DNA of 64,000 bases, from positions 62,001 to 126,000 of the forward strand of contig NZ_BOOK01000008.1 in NCBI RefSeq assembly GCF_016863195.1. Reading direction: 5' to 3'. Shown here piece by piece: positions 34,877 through 43,734 of the stretch. The stretch's first letter is position 1; each line of letters starts with the position of its first letter. The notes beneath the pieces are model-generated. The model was not told the origin of the DNA and did no database searches. It was given only the letters and a program-made list of their open reading frames with translations. This DNA comes from Paraplanobispora takensis (GTDB lineage: Bacteria; Actinomycetota; Actinomycetes; Streptosporangiales; Streptosporangiaceae). Made by a program: the position numbers and the translations under genes.

Positions 34877-35998
34877 GTGGAGTCGTTGAAGCTGGGTTCG
34901 CTGGAGATCTGGCCGCCGGTGGTCCTCGCGCCCATGGCCGGGATCACCAACGCGCCGTTCCGCACGCTCTGCCGCGAGCAGGGCGGCGGGCTGTTCGTCT
35001 GCGAGATGATCACGACGCGGGCGCTGGTCGAGCGCAACGCCAAGACGCTCAAGATGATCCGCTTCGCACCCCAGGAGAGGCTCCGGAGCATCCAGCTCTA
35101 CGGGGTGGACCCGGTCACCGTCGGCCGGGCCGTGCGGATGGTCGCCGGGGAGGGCCTGGCCGACCACATCGACCTCAACTTCGGCTGCCCGGTGCCCAAG
35201 GTGACCCGGCGCGGCGGGGGCTCCGCGCTGCCGTACAAGCGCAACCTGCTGCGCGCCATCCTGCGTGAGGCCGTGCGCAACGCCGGGACGCTCCCGGTGA
35301 CCATGAAGATGCGCAAGGGCATCGACGACGACCACCTGACCTACCTGGACGCCGGGCGCATCGCCGTGGAGGAGGGGATCTCGGCGGTCGCGCTGCACGG
35401 CCGTACCGCGATCCAGCACTACGGCGGGACGGCCGACTGGGAGGCGATCGCGCGGCTGAAGGAGGCCGTCACCGAGATCCCGGTGCTCGGCAACGGCGAC
35501 ATCTGGAGCGCCGGTGACGCGCTGCGGATGATGGAGTCGACCGGATGCGACGGGGTGGTGGTGGGCCGGGGCTGCCTGGGCCGCCCGTGGCTCTTCCGCG
35601 ACCTGGCCGCCGCCTGCGAGGGCAGCGGCGAGCGGGCCCGCCCGGCGCTCGGCGAGGTCGCCGCGACCATGGACCGGCACGCCACGCTGCTGACCGAGGC
35701 CTTCGGCAGTGAGCAGCACGCCGTGGCCGACTTCCGCAAGCACGTCGGCTGGTATCTCAAGGGCTTCACCGTCGGCGCCGACCTGCGCCGCCGCCTGGCG
35801 ACCTCGAACTCCCTCGCCGAGCTGCGCGCGGGCCTGGCCGAGCTCGATGCGGCCCAGCCCTGGCCCGAGGGCGTGGACGCACCGCGCGGCAAGACCCACG
35901 CCCGCGACCGGGTCCACCTGCCCGCGGGCTGGCTGGACGACCCCTACGACCTGGCCGTGCCCTGCGCCGACGCCGAGCTCGACACCTCCGGCGGCTGA
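34877..35998 (+). CDS. dusB: tRNA-dihydrouridine synthase B
   Basis: This 373-residue FMN enzyme reduces uridines in tRNA D-loops. The N-terminus VVLAPMAGITNAPFRTLCRE, the catalytic Cys in DLNFGCPVPKVTRRGGG, the FMN/tRNA segments MKMRKG and ALHGRTAIQHYGGTADWEAI, and GNGDIWSAGDA with VVGRGCLGRPWLF all match the family. GTG 34877 is the start, with CCAGGT ahead as a weak ribosome site. A family-typical helical C-terminal domain follows. It is adjacent to, and divergent from, the tRNA genes. Confidence 0.95.
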   Translation: MESLKLGSLEIWPPVVLAPMAGITNAPFRTLCREQGGGLFVCEMITTRALVERNAKTLKMIRFAPQERLRSIQLYGVDPVTVGRAVRMVAGEGLADHIDLNFGCPVPKVTRRGGGSALPYKRNLLRAILREAVRNAGTLPVTMKMRKGIDDDHLTYLDAGRIAVEEGISAVALHGRTAIQHYGGTADWEAIARLKEAVTEIPVLGNGDIWSAGDALRMMESTGCDGVVVGRGCLGRPWLFRDLAAACEGSGERARPALGEVAATMDRHATLLTEAFGSEQHAVADFRKHVGWYLKGFTVGADLRRRLATSNSLAELRAGLAELDAAQPWPEGVDAPRGKTHARDRVHLPAGWLDDPYDLAVPCADAELDTSGG

Positions 35999-36060
35999 CG
36001 GCGGCCGGCGGCGGCCGGCGGCGGCGGCTGAGGTCCGCGTCCGGCCGCGCCCCGCGCCCG

Positions 36061-36077
36061 ATGATCATAGTGATCAT
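36061..36077. promoter_or_regulatory. Palindrome upstream of the TRAP transporter
   Basis: ATGATCA-TAG-TGATCAT is a perfect 7-bp inverted repeat in an AT-rich island between dusB and the TRAP permease gene, 46 bp before the likely start. It could be an operator or part of the promoter region; no regulator gene is adjacent. Confidence 0.4.
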
Positions 36078-36122
36078 AATGTGACCTCATTCTGACGGCC
36101 GCGCGTCAGCGATCTCGATAAC

Positions 36123-38099
36123 GTGCGGTCAAAGGCCGGGGCTCACACGTGGGAGCGGCGTTTGACGGGCACGACAGCACCACCACCGTCCTCGCCCGAG
36201 GCGTTGATCGCGGAGTTCGACGCCGAGCGGCCCGCCCGTCACCTGTCCGGACGGGTGTCGCGGGCCGTCACGCTGGTCGCGCTGGGCCTGTCGCTGTACG
36301 TGCTGTGGCAGACGTTCCTGCCCGGCTCCGTCCTGCCCTACCGGATGGCCTTCCTCGCGGTCGTGCTGCCGCTCGTCTTCGTCTGCTACAAGCCCCGGCG
36401 CGGCGGCGGCGAGAGTCCCGGCGGCGCCGACTGGGCGCTGGCCGCGCTCGCGCTGGCCGCCTGCGTCTACCCGCTGGTCGTCTTCGAGGACTTCATCCGG
36501 CGCACGTTCGACCCCACCGCCCTGGACGTGGCCGTGGGGGCGGTCATCTGCGTGCTGGTCCTGGAGGCCTGCCGGCGGACCGTCGGCTGGATCCTGCCGG
36601 CCGTCTGCCTGCTCTTCCTCGCCTACGCCTACTACGGCGGCTACCTGCCCTTCGACTGGGTGCTCGGGCACCGCGGCTACGACATCGACCGGATCATCGT
36701 CGCCTTCGTCATGGGCACCGACGGGGTGTACGGCGTGCCGCTGGACGTGGCGGCCACCTACATCATCCTGTTCACCATCTACGGGGCCGTGCTCGACCAC
36801 TCCGGCGCGGGCCGGTTCTTCGTGGACGTCTCCCTGGCCGCCTTCCGCCGCTCACGGGCCGCGCCGGGCCGTACGGTGACCCTGGCGGGCTTCCTGCTGG
36901 GCACCGTCAGCGGCTCCGGCGTCGCGACGACCGTGAGCGTCGGCAGCGTCGCCTGGCCGATCCTGCGCCGCGCGGGATATCCGCGTGAGCAGGGCGGGGG
37001 AGTGCTGGCCGCGGCGGGCATCGGGGCGATCCTGTCGCCGCCCACGCTGGGCGCGGCGGCGTTCATCATCGCCGAGTACATGCAGGTGAGCTATCTGACG
37101 GTGCTGGCCTACGCGCTGATCCCCACCCTGCTGTACTACCTGGGCATCTTCCTGGCGATCGAGCTCGACGCCCGCCGGTACGGCACGCACGCCGTCGCCG
37201 CCGACGCGCCGCGCCTGGGGCCGCTGCTGCGGCGCTTCGGCTACCACTTCAGCTCGCTGTTCGTCATCGTCGTGCTGATGGCGCTGGGCCAGTCGCCGTT
37301 CCGCGCGGTGGTGTACGCCACGCTCCTGGCCGCCGCGCTGTCCTTCCTGGACCGCGAGCACCGGCTCACGCCCCGCCGGGCGGCGCACGCCCTGGCCGCC
37401 GGCACGCTGGGGGTGCTGCCGGTGGCGGTCACCTGCGCCGCCGCCGGGATGATCGTGGCCGTCGTCACCCTCACCGGCCTGGGACTCAAGGCCGGCTCGG
37501 TGATCGTGGGCCTGTCCGGCGGCGTGCTCGTGGTCACCGCGCTGCTGTGCGCGCTGGCGGTGCTCCTGCTCGGCCTGGCCGTACCCGTGACCGCGTCGTT
37601 CGTCATTGCCGCGGCCATCATCGCGCCCGCGCTCAAGGGCCTGGGCGTGACCCCCGCCGAGACCTACATGTTCATCTTCTACTACGCCGTGCTGTCGGAG
37701 GTCAGCCCGCCCACGGCGCTGTCGGCCTTCGCCGCCTCGGCCATCACCGGCGGCAACGCCTACCGGACCATGCTGGCCACCTGGAAGTACACCCTGCCGG
37801 CCTTCCTGGTGCCCTTCGCCTTCGTCCTGACGCCGGGCGGGGCCGCGCTGCTCGGCCAGGGGTCGGCGGGGGAGATCCTGCTCGCCACCGCGGTCTCGGC
37901 GCCGGCCGTGGCCGCGCTGGCCATGGCCACCGGCGGGCGGGCGGCCGGTCCGGCCGGGATCGCCGTGCGGGCGCTGTACGGCGCGGCCGCCGTCCTGCTG
38001 CTGTTCCTGTCGCCCGTCCCCATCCTGATCGGGACGGGCGTGCTGATCCTCGCAACCGCACTCCACCTCGTCCTGCGAAAACGAGAGGCCCGATCATGA
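36123..38099 (+). CDS. TRAP transporter fused permease (DctQM-like)
   Basis: This is a 658-residue, very hydrophobic protein with about 16-17 membrane segments. The first 200 residues form the small (DctQ-like) part. The rest is the large DctM-like permease with GTVSGSGVATTVSVGSVAWP and the conserved GIGAILSPPTLGAAAFI region. AIIAPALKGLGVTP and LSEVSPPTALSAFAASAI repeat the inverted-topology motifs. It imports organic acids using the ion gradient together with the TAXI binding protein encoded next, which overlaps it by 4 bp (ATGA). The start is GTG 36123; a TTG at 36162 with GGGAG ahead is an alternative. Confidence 0.93.
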   Translation: MRSKAGAHTWERRLTGTTAPPPSSPEALIAEFDAERPARHLSGRVSRAVTLVALGLSLYVLWQTFLPGSVLPYRMAFLAVVLPLVFVCYKPRRGGGESPGGADWALAALALAACVYPLVVFEDFIRRTFDPTALDVAVGAVICVLVLEACRRTVGWILPAVCLLFLAYAYYGGYLPFDWVLGHRGYDIDRIIVAFVMGTDGVYGVPLDVAATYIILFTIYGAVLDHSGAGRFFVDVSLAAFRRSRAAPGRTVTLAGFLLGTVSGSGVATTVSVGSVAWPILRRAGYPREQGGGVLAAAGIGAILSPPTLGAAAFIIAEYMQVSYLTVLAYALIPTLLYYLGIFLAIELDARRYGTHAVAADAPRLGPLLRRFGYHFSSLFVIVVLMALGQSPFRAVVYATLLAAALSFLDREHRLTPRRAAHALAAGTLGVLPVAVTCAAAGMIVAVVTLTGLGLKAGSVIVGLSGGVLVVTALLCALAVLLLGLAVPVTASFVIAAAIIAPALKGLGVTPAETYMFIFYYAVLSEVSPPTALSAFAASAITGGNAYRTMLATWKYTLPAFLVPFAFVLTPGGAALLGQGSAGEILLATAVSAPAVAALAMATGGRAAGPAGIAVRALYGAAAVLLLFLSPVPILIGTGVLILATALHLVLRKREARS

Positions 38100-39067
38100 G
38101 ACGTCTGACTGTCCTGCTGGCCGCCGGGATCCTCGCCCTCAGCGCCTGCGGAGGCGACAGGTCCGCCGAGCAGGCCGCCGAGCAGACGGCCGCCGGCGGC
38201 GGAGGCAAGCGCCTGTCGATCGCCACCGGCAACACCACCGGCGTCTACTACGTCCTCGGCGGCGGCCTGGCCGACCAGATCGGCAAGACCATCCCCGGCT
38301 ACCAGGCGACGGCCGAGGCGACCGGCGCCTCGGTGGAGAACATCCAGCGCGTGGTCAAAGGCGACTCCGACATCGCCTTCACCCTGGCCGACTCCGCAGC
38401 CGACGCGATCGCGGGCAAGGGGTCGTTCACCTCTCCCCAGCCGATCCGCGCCATCGCCCGGCTCTACGACAACTCCACCCAGGTCGTCGCCACCACCGAG
38501 GCGGACGTGAAGTCGATCGCCGACCTGAAGGGCAAACGCGTCTCCACCGGCTCGCCGAACTCCGGCACCGAGGTGATCGCGCTGCGCCTGCTGGAGACGG
38601 CCGGGCTCGACCCCGACAAGGACGTCACCCGCCAGTCGCTGGGCCTGCCCGAGAGCGTGCAGGGCATGAAGGACGGCACCATCGACGCCCTGATCTGGTC
38701 GGGCGGGCTGCCCACCCCGGGCATCACCGACCTGTTCACCAGCATGAAGGACGAGGTCGCGTTCGTCCCGCTCGACGCCGCGCTGCCGAAGATGCAGGCC
38801 GAGCACGGGCAGGTCTACGCGCAGGGCACCATCGGCAAGGACGTCTACGGCACCCCGGCCGACGTGCCCACGATCGTGGTCCCCAACCTGCTGGTGGTCA
38901 ACCAGAGCATGGACGCCGCGCTCGCGGAGAGCCTGGCCAGGCTGCTCTTCGACCGCAAGACGGAGCTGGAGCAGGTCCACCCCTCGGCCAAGAGCATCAC
39001 CCGCGAGAAGGCGCCCCTGACCGCGCCCGTCCCGCTGCACGAGGGCGCCGAGAAGTACTACGGCTGA
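38096..39067 (+). CDS. TAXI-family TRAP solute-binding lipoprotein
   Basis: This protein has 323 residues. The start ATG overlaps the permease stop. Residues 1-17 are a lipoprotein signal with lipobox LSAC, so it is anchored outside the membrane. The mature protein has LSIATGNTTGVYYVLGGGLA (a TAXI hallmark), ATGASVENIQRVVKGDSDIAF and KGKRVSTGSPNSGTEV. It captures a substrate, possibly a carboxylate such as glutamate or another amino acid, and hands it to the fused permease. Confidence 0.94.
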   Translation: MRRLTVLLAAGILALSACGGDRSAEQAAEQTAAGGGGKRLSIATGNTTGVYYVLGGGLADQIGKTIPGYQATAEATGASVENIQRVVKGDSDIAFTLADSAADAIAGKGSFTSPQPIRAIARLYDNSTQVVATTEADVKSIADLKGKRVSTGSPNSGTEVIALRLLETAGLDPDKDVTRQSLGLPESVQGMKDGTIDALIWSGGLPTPGITDLFTSMKDEVAFVPLDAALPKMQAEHGQVYAQGTIGKDVYGTPADVPTIVVPNLLVVNQSMDAALAESLARLLFDRKTELEQVHPSAKSITREKAPLTAPVPLHEGAEKYYG

Positions 39068-39125
39068 GCCGCCGGGGGCGGGCCGCCTCGCCGGGGCCCG
39101 CCCGGACCCGGCCGGTGCCGCAGGG

Positions 39126-39656
39126 TCAGGACCCGGTCGCGCCGACGGAGGTGGACCCGCCGCTGCGCCAGTAGACGTTGTCCTCCCGGGTCAGCATGCC
39201 CTCGTCCACCAGATAGCGGCGCAGCGCCGCGTAGTCGTCGTGGAAGGCGCGCAGCGCCACGTTGACGGCCTTCTCCGGATAGCGCACACCCGGCTCGAAG
39301 ACCTGGGCGACGTAGTCCAGGACGATCAGCTGCTTGTCGCGCTTGCTGGGGATGGCGCGCAGCCGCCCGTCCACCAGGAAGGAGCGCAGCACCTTCTCCT
39401 CGGGCGAGACCGGCTCGGGCGGCGGGGCCATGGCGTGCAGCAGCTCGCGGAAGCGCTCACGCCGCACCCGCCACCGTCCCTCACCGTCGGAGACGACCAG
39501 CCCGCCGCGCTCCAGCCGGTTCAGCGCCAGCAGCATCGCGTCGCGGTCGAGCCCGGACTCCTGCGGCCCGCGTTCCAGGGCCAGCGCCGACAGCACCCGC
39601 AACGTGTCGTCCTGGTACAGCAGGCCGAGGACCTGCCTGATCGCCTCATCGCTCAT
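39126..39656 (-). CDS. DUF2087 domain protein with winged-helix-like N-terminus
   Basis: This protein has 176 residues. The first 70 residues resemble a winged helix (LLALNRLERGGLVVSDGEGRWRV). The second half, from EKVLRSFLVDGRLRAIPSKR to YPEKAVNVALRAFHDDYAALRRYLVDEGML, is DUF2087, which is found in putative regulators. It lies between the TRAP operon and the helicase gene. The function is unknown. Confidence 0.85.
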   Translation of the reverse strand: MSDEAIRQVLGLLYQDDTLRVLSALALERGPQESGLDRDAMLLALNRLERGGLVVSDGEGRWRVRRERFRELLHAMAPPPEPVSPEEKVLRSFLVDGRLRAIPSKRDKQLIVLDYVAQVFEPGVRYPEKAVNVALRAFHDDYAALRRYLVDEGMLTREDNVYWRSGGSTSVGATGS

Positions 39657-39711
39657 GGGGTCATCCTTACGGTTCCCGCTTCCGCGCCGCCATCGGAAAT
39701 CCCGCGGGGCC

Positions 39712-42216
39712 TCACAGGCGGTTCAGGCCCTGGACGTGGAGTACGGCGCGGCCCTCCTCGTCGGAGGCGGCGAGGTCGACCTGGGCGTCGATGCCCCAGT
39801 CGCCGTCACCGGCGGGGTCGGCGATGACCTGGCGGACCTTCCACAGCTCCTTCTCCTCCTCGATGCGGAGCAGGGCGGGGCCGCGGGCGTCGGGACCGGT
39901 GCCGACCTCGTCGTGGTCGTCGTAGTAGGCGTCCAGCGCGGCGGGCCAGTCGACGTCGGGGGCCAGCTCGGCCAGCTCCTCCTCCTTCTCCAGGGCGACC
40001 AGCTCCACCAGGCGGAACATCGCGTTGCGGACCAGCACCCGGAAGGCGCGCGGGTTGCCGGTGACCGGGCGCGGCTTGGTCTCGATCTCCTGCTCGGCCT
40101 CGGGCAGCAGGGCGGGGTTGGCCAGCTTCTCCCACTCGTCGATCAGGCTGGAGTCGACCTGGCGGACCAGCTCGCCGAGCCACTCGATGAGGTCGACCAG
40201 GTCCTCGGTCTTCAGGTGCTCGGGGATGGTGCGCGAGAGCGTGCGGTAGGCGTCGGCCAGGTAGCGCAGCACGGTGCCCTCGGAGCGGGCCAGCTCGTAG
40301 TGGGCGACGTACTCGGTGAAGGTCATCGCCTGCTCGTACATGTCCCGGATGACGCTCTTGGGGCTCACCGTGTAGTCGGCCACCCACGGGTGACCGCGCC
40401 GGTAGGTCTCGTAGGCGCCCAGCAGCAGGTCGGCCAGGGGCATCGGGTGGGTGATCTCGGCCAGGAGCTCCATCCGCTCCTCGTACTCGATCCCGTCGGC
40501 CTTCATCTGCGCCACCGCCTCGCCCCTGGCCCGCTTCAGCTGGGCGGACAGGATCTGGCGCGGGTCGTCGAGGATGGACTCCACGATCGAGACCATGTCC
40601 AGGGCGTAGGTGGGCGACTCCCGGTCGAGCAGCTCGAAGGCGGCCAGCGCGAACGTCGACAGCGCCTGGTTGAGCGCGAAGTCCTCTTGCAGGTCGATGG
40701 TGAGGCGGGCCCTGCGCCCCTGCTCGTCGGGCTCGCGCAGCTGCTCCACCACGCCGCCCGCCAGCAGCGAGCGGTAGATCGCGATGGCCTGGCTGATGTG
40801 CCGCCGCTGCCACTTGCGGTCCTCGTGGTTGTCGGTGAGCAGGTGCTTCATCGCCGCGAAGCAGTCGCCCGGCCGGTTGATGACCGCCAGCAGCATGGCG
40901 TTGCTGACCTTGAAGCGCGAGGCCAGCGGCTCGGGCTCGGCCTGCTGCAGGTTGGTGAAGGTCTCCTCGCTCCAGCCCACGAAGCCCTCCGGCGGCTTCT
41001 TCCGGGCGTAGCCGCGCCGCCGCTTGGGGTCGTCGCCGATCTTCGCCAGCGCCCGCTCGTTCTCGATGACGTACTCGGGGGCCTGGCAGGCGACGTAGCC
41101 GATGGTGTCGAAGCCGGCCCGGCCCGCCCGCCCGGCGATCTGGTGGAACTCCCGGGCCCGCAGCCGCCGGACCTTGTTGCCGTCGTACTTGCTCAGCGCG
41201 GTGAACAGCACGGTGCGGATCGGCACGTTGACGCCGACGCCCAGGGTGTCGGTGCCGCAGATGACCTTCAGCAGCCCGGCCTGGGCCAGGCGCTCGACCA
41301 GCCGGCGGTACTTCGGCAGCATGCCGGCGTGGTGCACGCCGATGCCGTGCCGTACCAGCCGGGACAGGGCCCGGCCGAAGTTCGTGGTGAACCGGAAGCG
41401 GCCGATGAGCGCGGCGATGGCCTCCTTCTCGGCCTTGGAGCACATGTTGATGCTCATCAGCGCCTGCGCCCGCTCCATGGCCGCGGCCTGGGTGAAGTGG
41501 ACCACGTAGACCGGGTACTGGTTGGTGGAGAGCATCTCCTCCAGCGTCTCGTGCAGCGCGGTCATCCGGTAGGAGTAGACCAGCGGGACCGGGCGCTCGG
41601 CGTGCTTGACCACCGCGGTGGGACGGCCGGTGCGCCGGGTGAGGTCCTCCTCGAACATGCTCACGTCGCCGAGGGTCGCCGACATCAGGACGAACTGCAC
41701 CTGCGGCAGCTCCAGCAGCGGCACCTGCCAGGCCCAGCCGCGGTCGGGCTCGGCGTAGAAGTGGAACTCGTCCATCACGACCTGGCCGATGTCGGCCTGG
41801 GCCCCGTCGCGCAGCGCCACGTTGGCGAGGATCTCCGCGGTGCAGCAGATGATCGGCGCCCCGGGGTTCACGCTCGCGTCGCCGGTCATCATGCCGACGT
41901 TCTCGGTGCCGAAGATCTCGCACAGGTCGAAGAACTTCTCCGACACCAGCGCCTTGATCGGAGCGCTGTAGAAGGTGCGCACGTCACGGGTCAGCGCGGT
42001 GAAGTGCGCGCCGGCCGCCACCAGGCTCTTGCCCGACCCCGTCGGGGTGGCCAGGATCAGGTTGTTGCCGGAGACCACCTCGATGAGGGCCTCCTCCTGG
42101 GCGGGATAGAGGGTGAGCCCCCGTTCGGTGTTCCACTCGACGAAGGCGTCGAAGATGGCGTCGGCGTCGGCGTCGATCTCTTCCGGCAGGCGGTCTACAA
42201 GGCTCACGGTTCCCAT
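39712..42216 (-). CDS. DEAD/DEAH-box helicase with DUF3516 C-terminus
   Basis: This protein has 834 residues from ATG 42216. Motif Q/I is YPAQEEALIEV and ATPTGSGKSL, motif II is VMDEFHFY (DEFH box), motif III is LMSATLGD, and motif VI is QIAGRAGRAGFDT. The order and the GVGVHVP-like segment VICGTDTLGVGVNVP are those of Ski2-like helicases. The C-terminal 350 residues match DUF3516, as in many actinobacterial proteins probably acting on RNA or DNA. The open frame continues upstream to 43329 only as antisense of the acyltransferase and is not used. Confidence 0.92.
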   Translation of the reverse strand: MGTVSLVDRLPEEIDADADAIFDAFVEWNTERGLTLYPAQEEALIEVVSGNNLILATPTGSGKSLVAAGAHFTALTRDVRTFYSAPIKALVSEKFFDLCEIFGTENVGMMTGDASVNPGAPIICCTAEILANVALRDGAQADIGQVVMDEFHFYAEPDRGWAWQVPLLELPQVQFVLMSATLGDVSMFEEDLTRRTGRPTAVVKHAERPVPLVYSYRMTALHETLEEMLSTNQYPVYVVHFTQAAAMERAQALMSINMCSKAEKEAIAALIGRFRFTTNFGRALSRLVRHGIGVHHAGMLPKYRRLVERLAQAGLLKVICGTDTLGVGVNVPIRTVLFTALSKYDGNKVRRLRAREFHQIAGRAGRAGFDTIGYVACQAPEYVIENERALAKIGDDPKRRRGYARKKPPEGFVGWSEETFTNLQQAEPEPLASRFKVSNAMLLAVINRPGDCFAAMKHLLTDNHEDRKWQRRHISQAIAIYRSLLAGGVVEQLREPDEQGRRARLTIDLQEDFALNQALSTFALAAFELLDRESPTYALDMVSIVESILDDPRQILSAQLKRARGEAVAQMKADGIEYEERMELLAEITHPMPLADLLLGAYETYRRGHPWVADYTVSPKSVIRDMYEQAMTFTEYVAHYELARSEGTVLRYLADAYRTLSRTIPEHLKTEDLVDLIEWLGELVRQVDSSLIDEWEKLANPALLPEAEQEIETKPRPVTGNPRAFRVLVRNAMFRLVELVALEKEEELAELAPDVDWPAALDAYYDDHDEVGTGPDARGPALLRIEEEKELWKVRQVIADPAGDGDWGIDAQVDLAASDEEGRAVLHVQGLNRL

Positions 42217-42227
42217 CCTGCCGAACT

Positions 42228-43550
42228 TCAGGCGGTGGTCGCACCGTCGGGTCGGCGAACACGGGCCGAGCGGGCCAGCAAAAGGGCCGCCAGGAGGGCG
42301 GCGGCGCCCAGCGCGGGCGCCCAGCCCGGAACGAAACCGAACACGGTCAGGGTGAGCAGCCCCGTGCCCGCCAGCACCGCCGCGACCGCGATCCTGACCG
42401 TCCCGCCCCGGTACGGCGCGGCGGAGTCCTTCTCCTCGAAGCGGGTGAAGGCCCGCAGCAGCGGCCACAGCGCCAGCGCCAGCATGACCAGCCAGTGCGG
42501 CCACCCCGACAGCCACGCCGAGGTGCCCGGCTCCGGGGTGGAGACGCCCAGCCCCACCACGACCACCGCGGTCACCGTGAACAGCGCGCTCATGTGCCAC
42601 AGGTAGACCGTCATCATGCGGGGCCCGGCCCAGGTCAGCACCCGCGCCGCCATCGGCAGCGCGGCGAGCCCGGTGATCCCCCGGCGCAGCGCCACGGCCA
42701 GCCCGATCTGGCCGACGCCCACCGCCAGCAGGGCGAGCGTGGGAGGCGCCATGTTGGACATCTCGGCGCCCGGCATGCCGATCATGCTGCCCGGGTACGG
42801 GCCGAACGCCACCAGCAGGGCGGCCAGGCCGTACCCCGCGGCCGCCATGACCCACGGCCTGCTCAGCCGGCCGTCGGCGTACAGGAAGCCGAGCTGGTGC
42901 ACCGCGAGCCAGACCAGGACGATGTTGGGGAAGCCGGCGATCTCCAGGCCGCTGGAGAAGCGCAGCACGTCGACCGCGACGGCCCCGGCCATCAGCGCGG
43001 CGGGCACGCGCAGGCCGTACAGCGTGTTGAGCCTGAGCATCAGCGGCGTCGCGGCCACCGCCACGAGATAGATCGCCAGGAACCACAGCAGCTGCCCGGC
43101 CAGGCGCGAGGCCGTGACCACCGGCTGCTCGGGCAGGCCGAGGGCCAGCAGCAGGTGGGGCAGGGGGATCCAGACCGCCGCCAGCGGCAGCACCGGCAGC
43201 ACCAGGCGGCGCAGCCGCGCGGCCAGCCACGCCGGGGCCGCCGTGCCGCGCCGCACCGCTCCGCGCCGGCTGATGGCGTTGGCGGCGCCCCCGGCGAAGA
43301 ACACCAGCGGCATCACCTGGCTGATCCACGTGATCATCCAGGCGTTCCCGGACGCCAGCGCGTTCCCGGTGGTGATCTCCGTACCGGAGAAGGACAGCAC
43401 CGGCATGCTCCAGTGCTGCAGCACCACCAGCGCCATGCCGAACAACCGCAGCACGTCGATGAAGGGGTCACGGCCGGGCGGCGCGGAGGGCGGGGCGGGT
43501 GTCCGCGGGAGCGGGACGCGGGGTGCGGGGCGGGTCAGAACGGCGGTCAC
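42228..43550 (-). CDS. Acyltransferase-3 family membrane protein
   Basis: This 440-residue protein has about ten membrane helices. It starts with a Pro-rich cytoplasmic segment, then DPFIDVLRLFGMALVVLQHW, in which R and the final H are the conserved acyltransferase-3 residues, and later MPLVFFAGGAANAIS. Such enzymes O-acylate sugars, peptidoglycan or secondary metabolites at the membrane. It precedes the helicase gene by 11 bp on the same strand. GTG 43550 is the likely start. Confidence 0.87.
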   Translation of the reverse strand: MTAVLTRPAPRVPLPRTPAPPSAPPGRDPFIDVLRLFGMALVVLQHWSMPVLSFSGTEITTGNALASGNAWMITWISQVMPLVFFAGGAANAISRRGAVRRGTAAPAWLAARLRRLVLPVLPLAAVWIPLPHLLLALGLPEQPVVTASRLAGQLLWFLAIYLVAVAATPLMLRLNTLYGLRVPAALMAGAVAVDVLRFSSGLEIAGFPNIVLVWLAVHQLGFLYADGRLSRPWVMAAAGYGLAALLVAFGPYPGSMIGMPGAEMSNMAPPTLALLAVGVGQIGLAVALRRGITGLAALPMAARVLTWAGPRMMTVYLWHMSALFTVTAVVVVGLGVSTPEPGTSAWLSGWPHWLVMLALALWPLLRAFTRFEEKDSAAPYRGGTVRIAVAAVLAGTGLLTLTVFGFVPGWAPALGAAALLAALLLARSARVRRPDGATTA

Positions 43551-43658
43551 CGGGAGTCTCGATTCGTCAGGGGGCGATGAGTCGAGACTCCCGCGCGGCC
43601 CCGAGGCGGCGCAGTGACGGAGACGGGTCTCTTCGAAGCGTGATCACCCCACCGGGGA

Positions 43659-43678
43659 GGGTAGGGCCAGCCCTACCC
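43659..43678. promoter_or_regulatory. Candidate response-regulator operator
   Basis: GGGTAGGG-ccag-CCCTACCC is a perfect 8-bp palindrome with a 4-bp spacer, 57 bp before the start of the histidine kinase gene and 109 bp before the divergent acyltransferase start. The position fits binding by the response regulator encoded by the operon. Confidence 0.5.
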
Positions 43679-43734
43679 CGGCAAGCCTGCCGGCAGGATC
43701 GATCCGGCGCCCGGCAGCTCGTAGCGTTGCCCTC

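Noticed and set aside
39334-42606. 1090-codon plus-strand open frame opposite the helicase
   Set aside because: It is an antisense shadow with low-complexity composition; the helicase motifs are on the minus strand.
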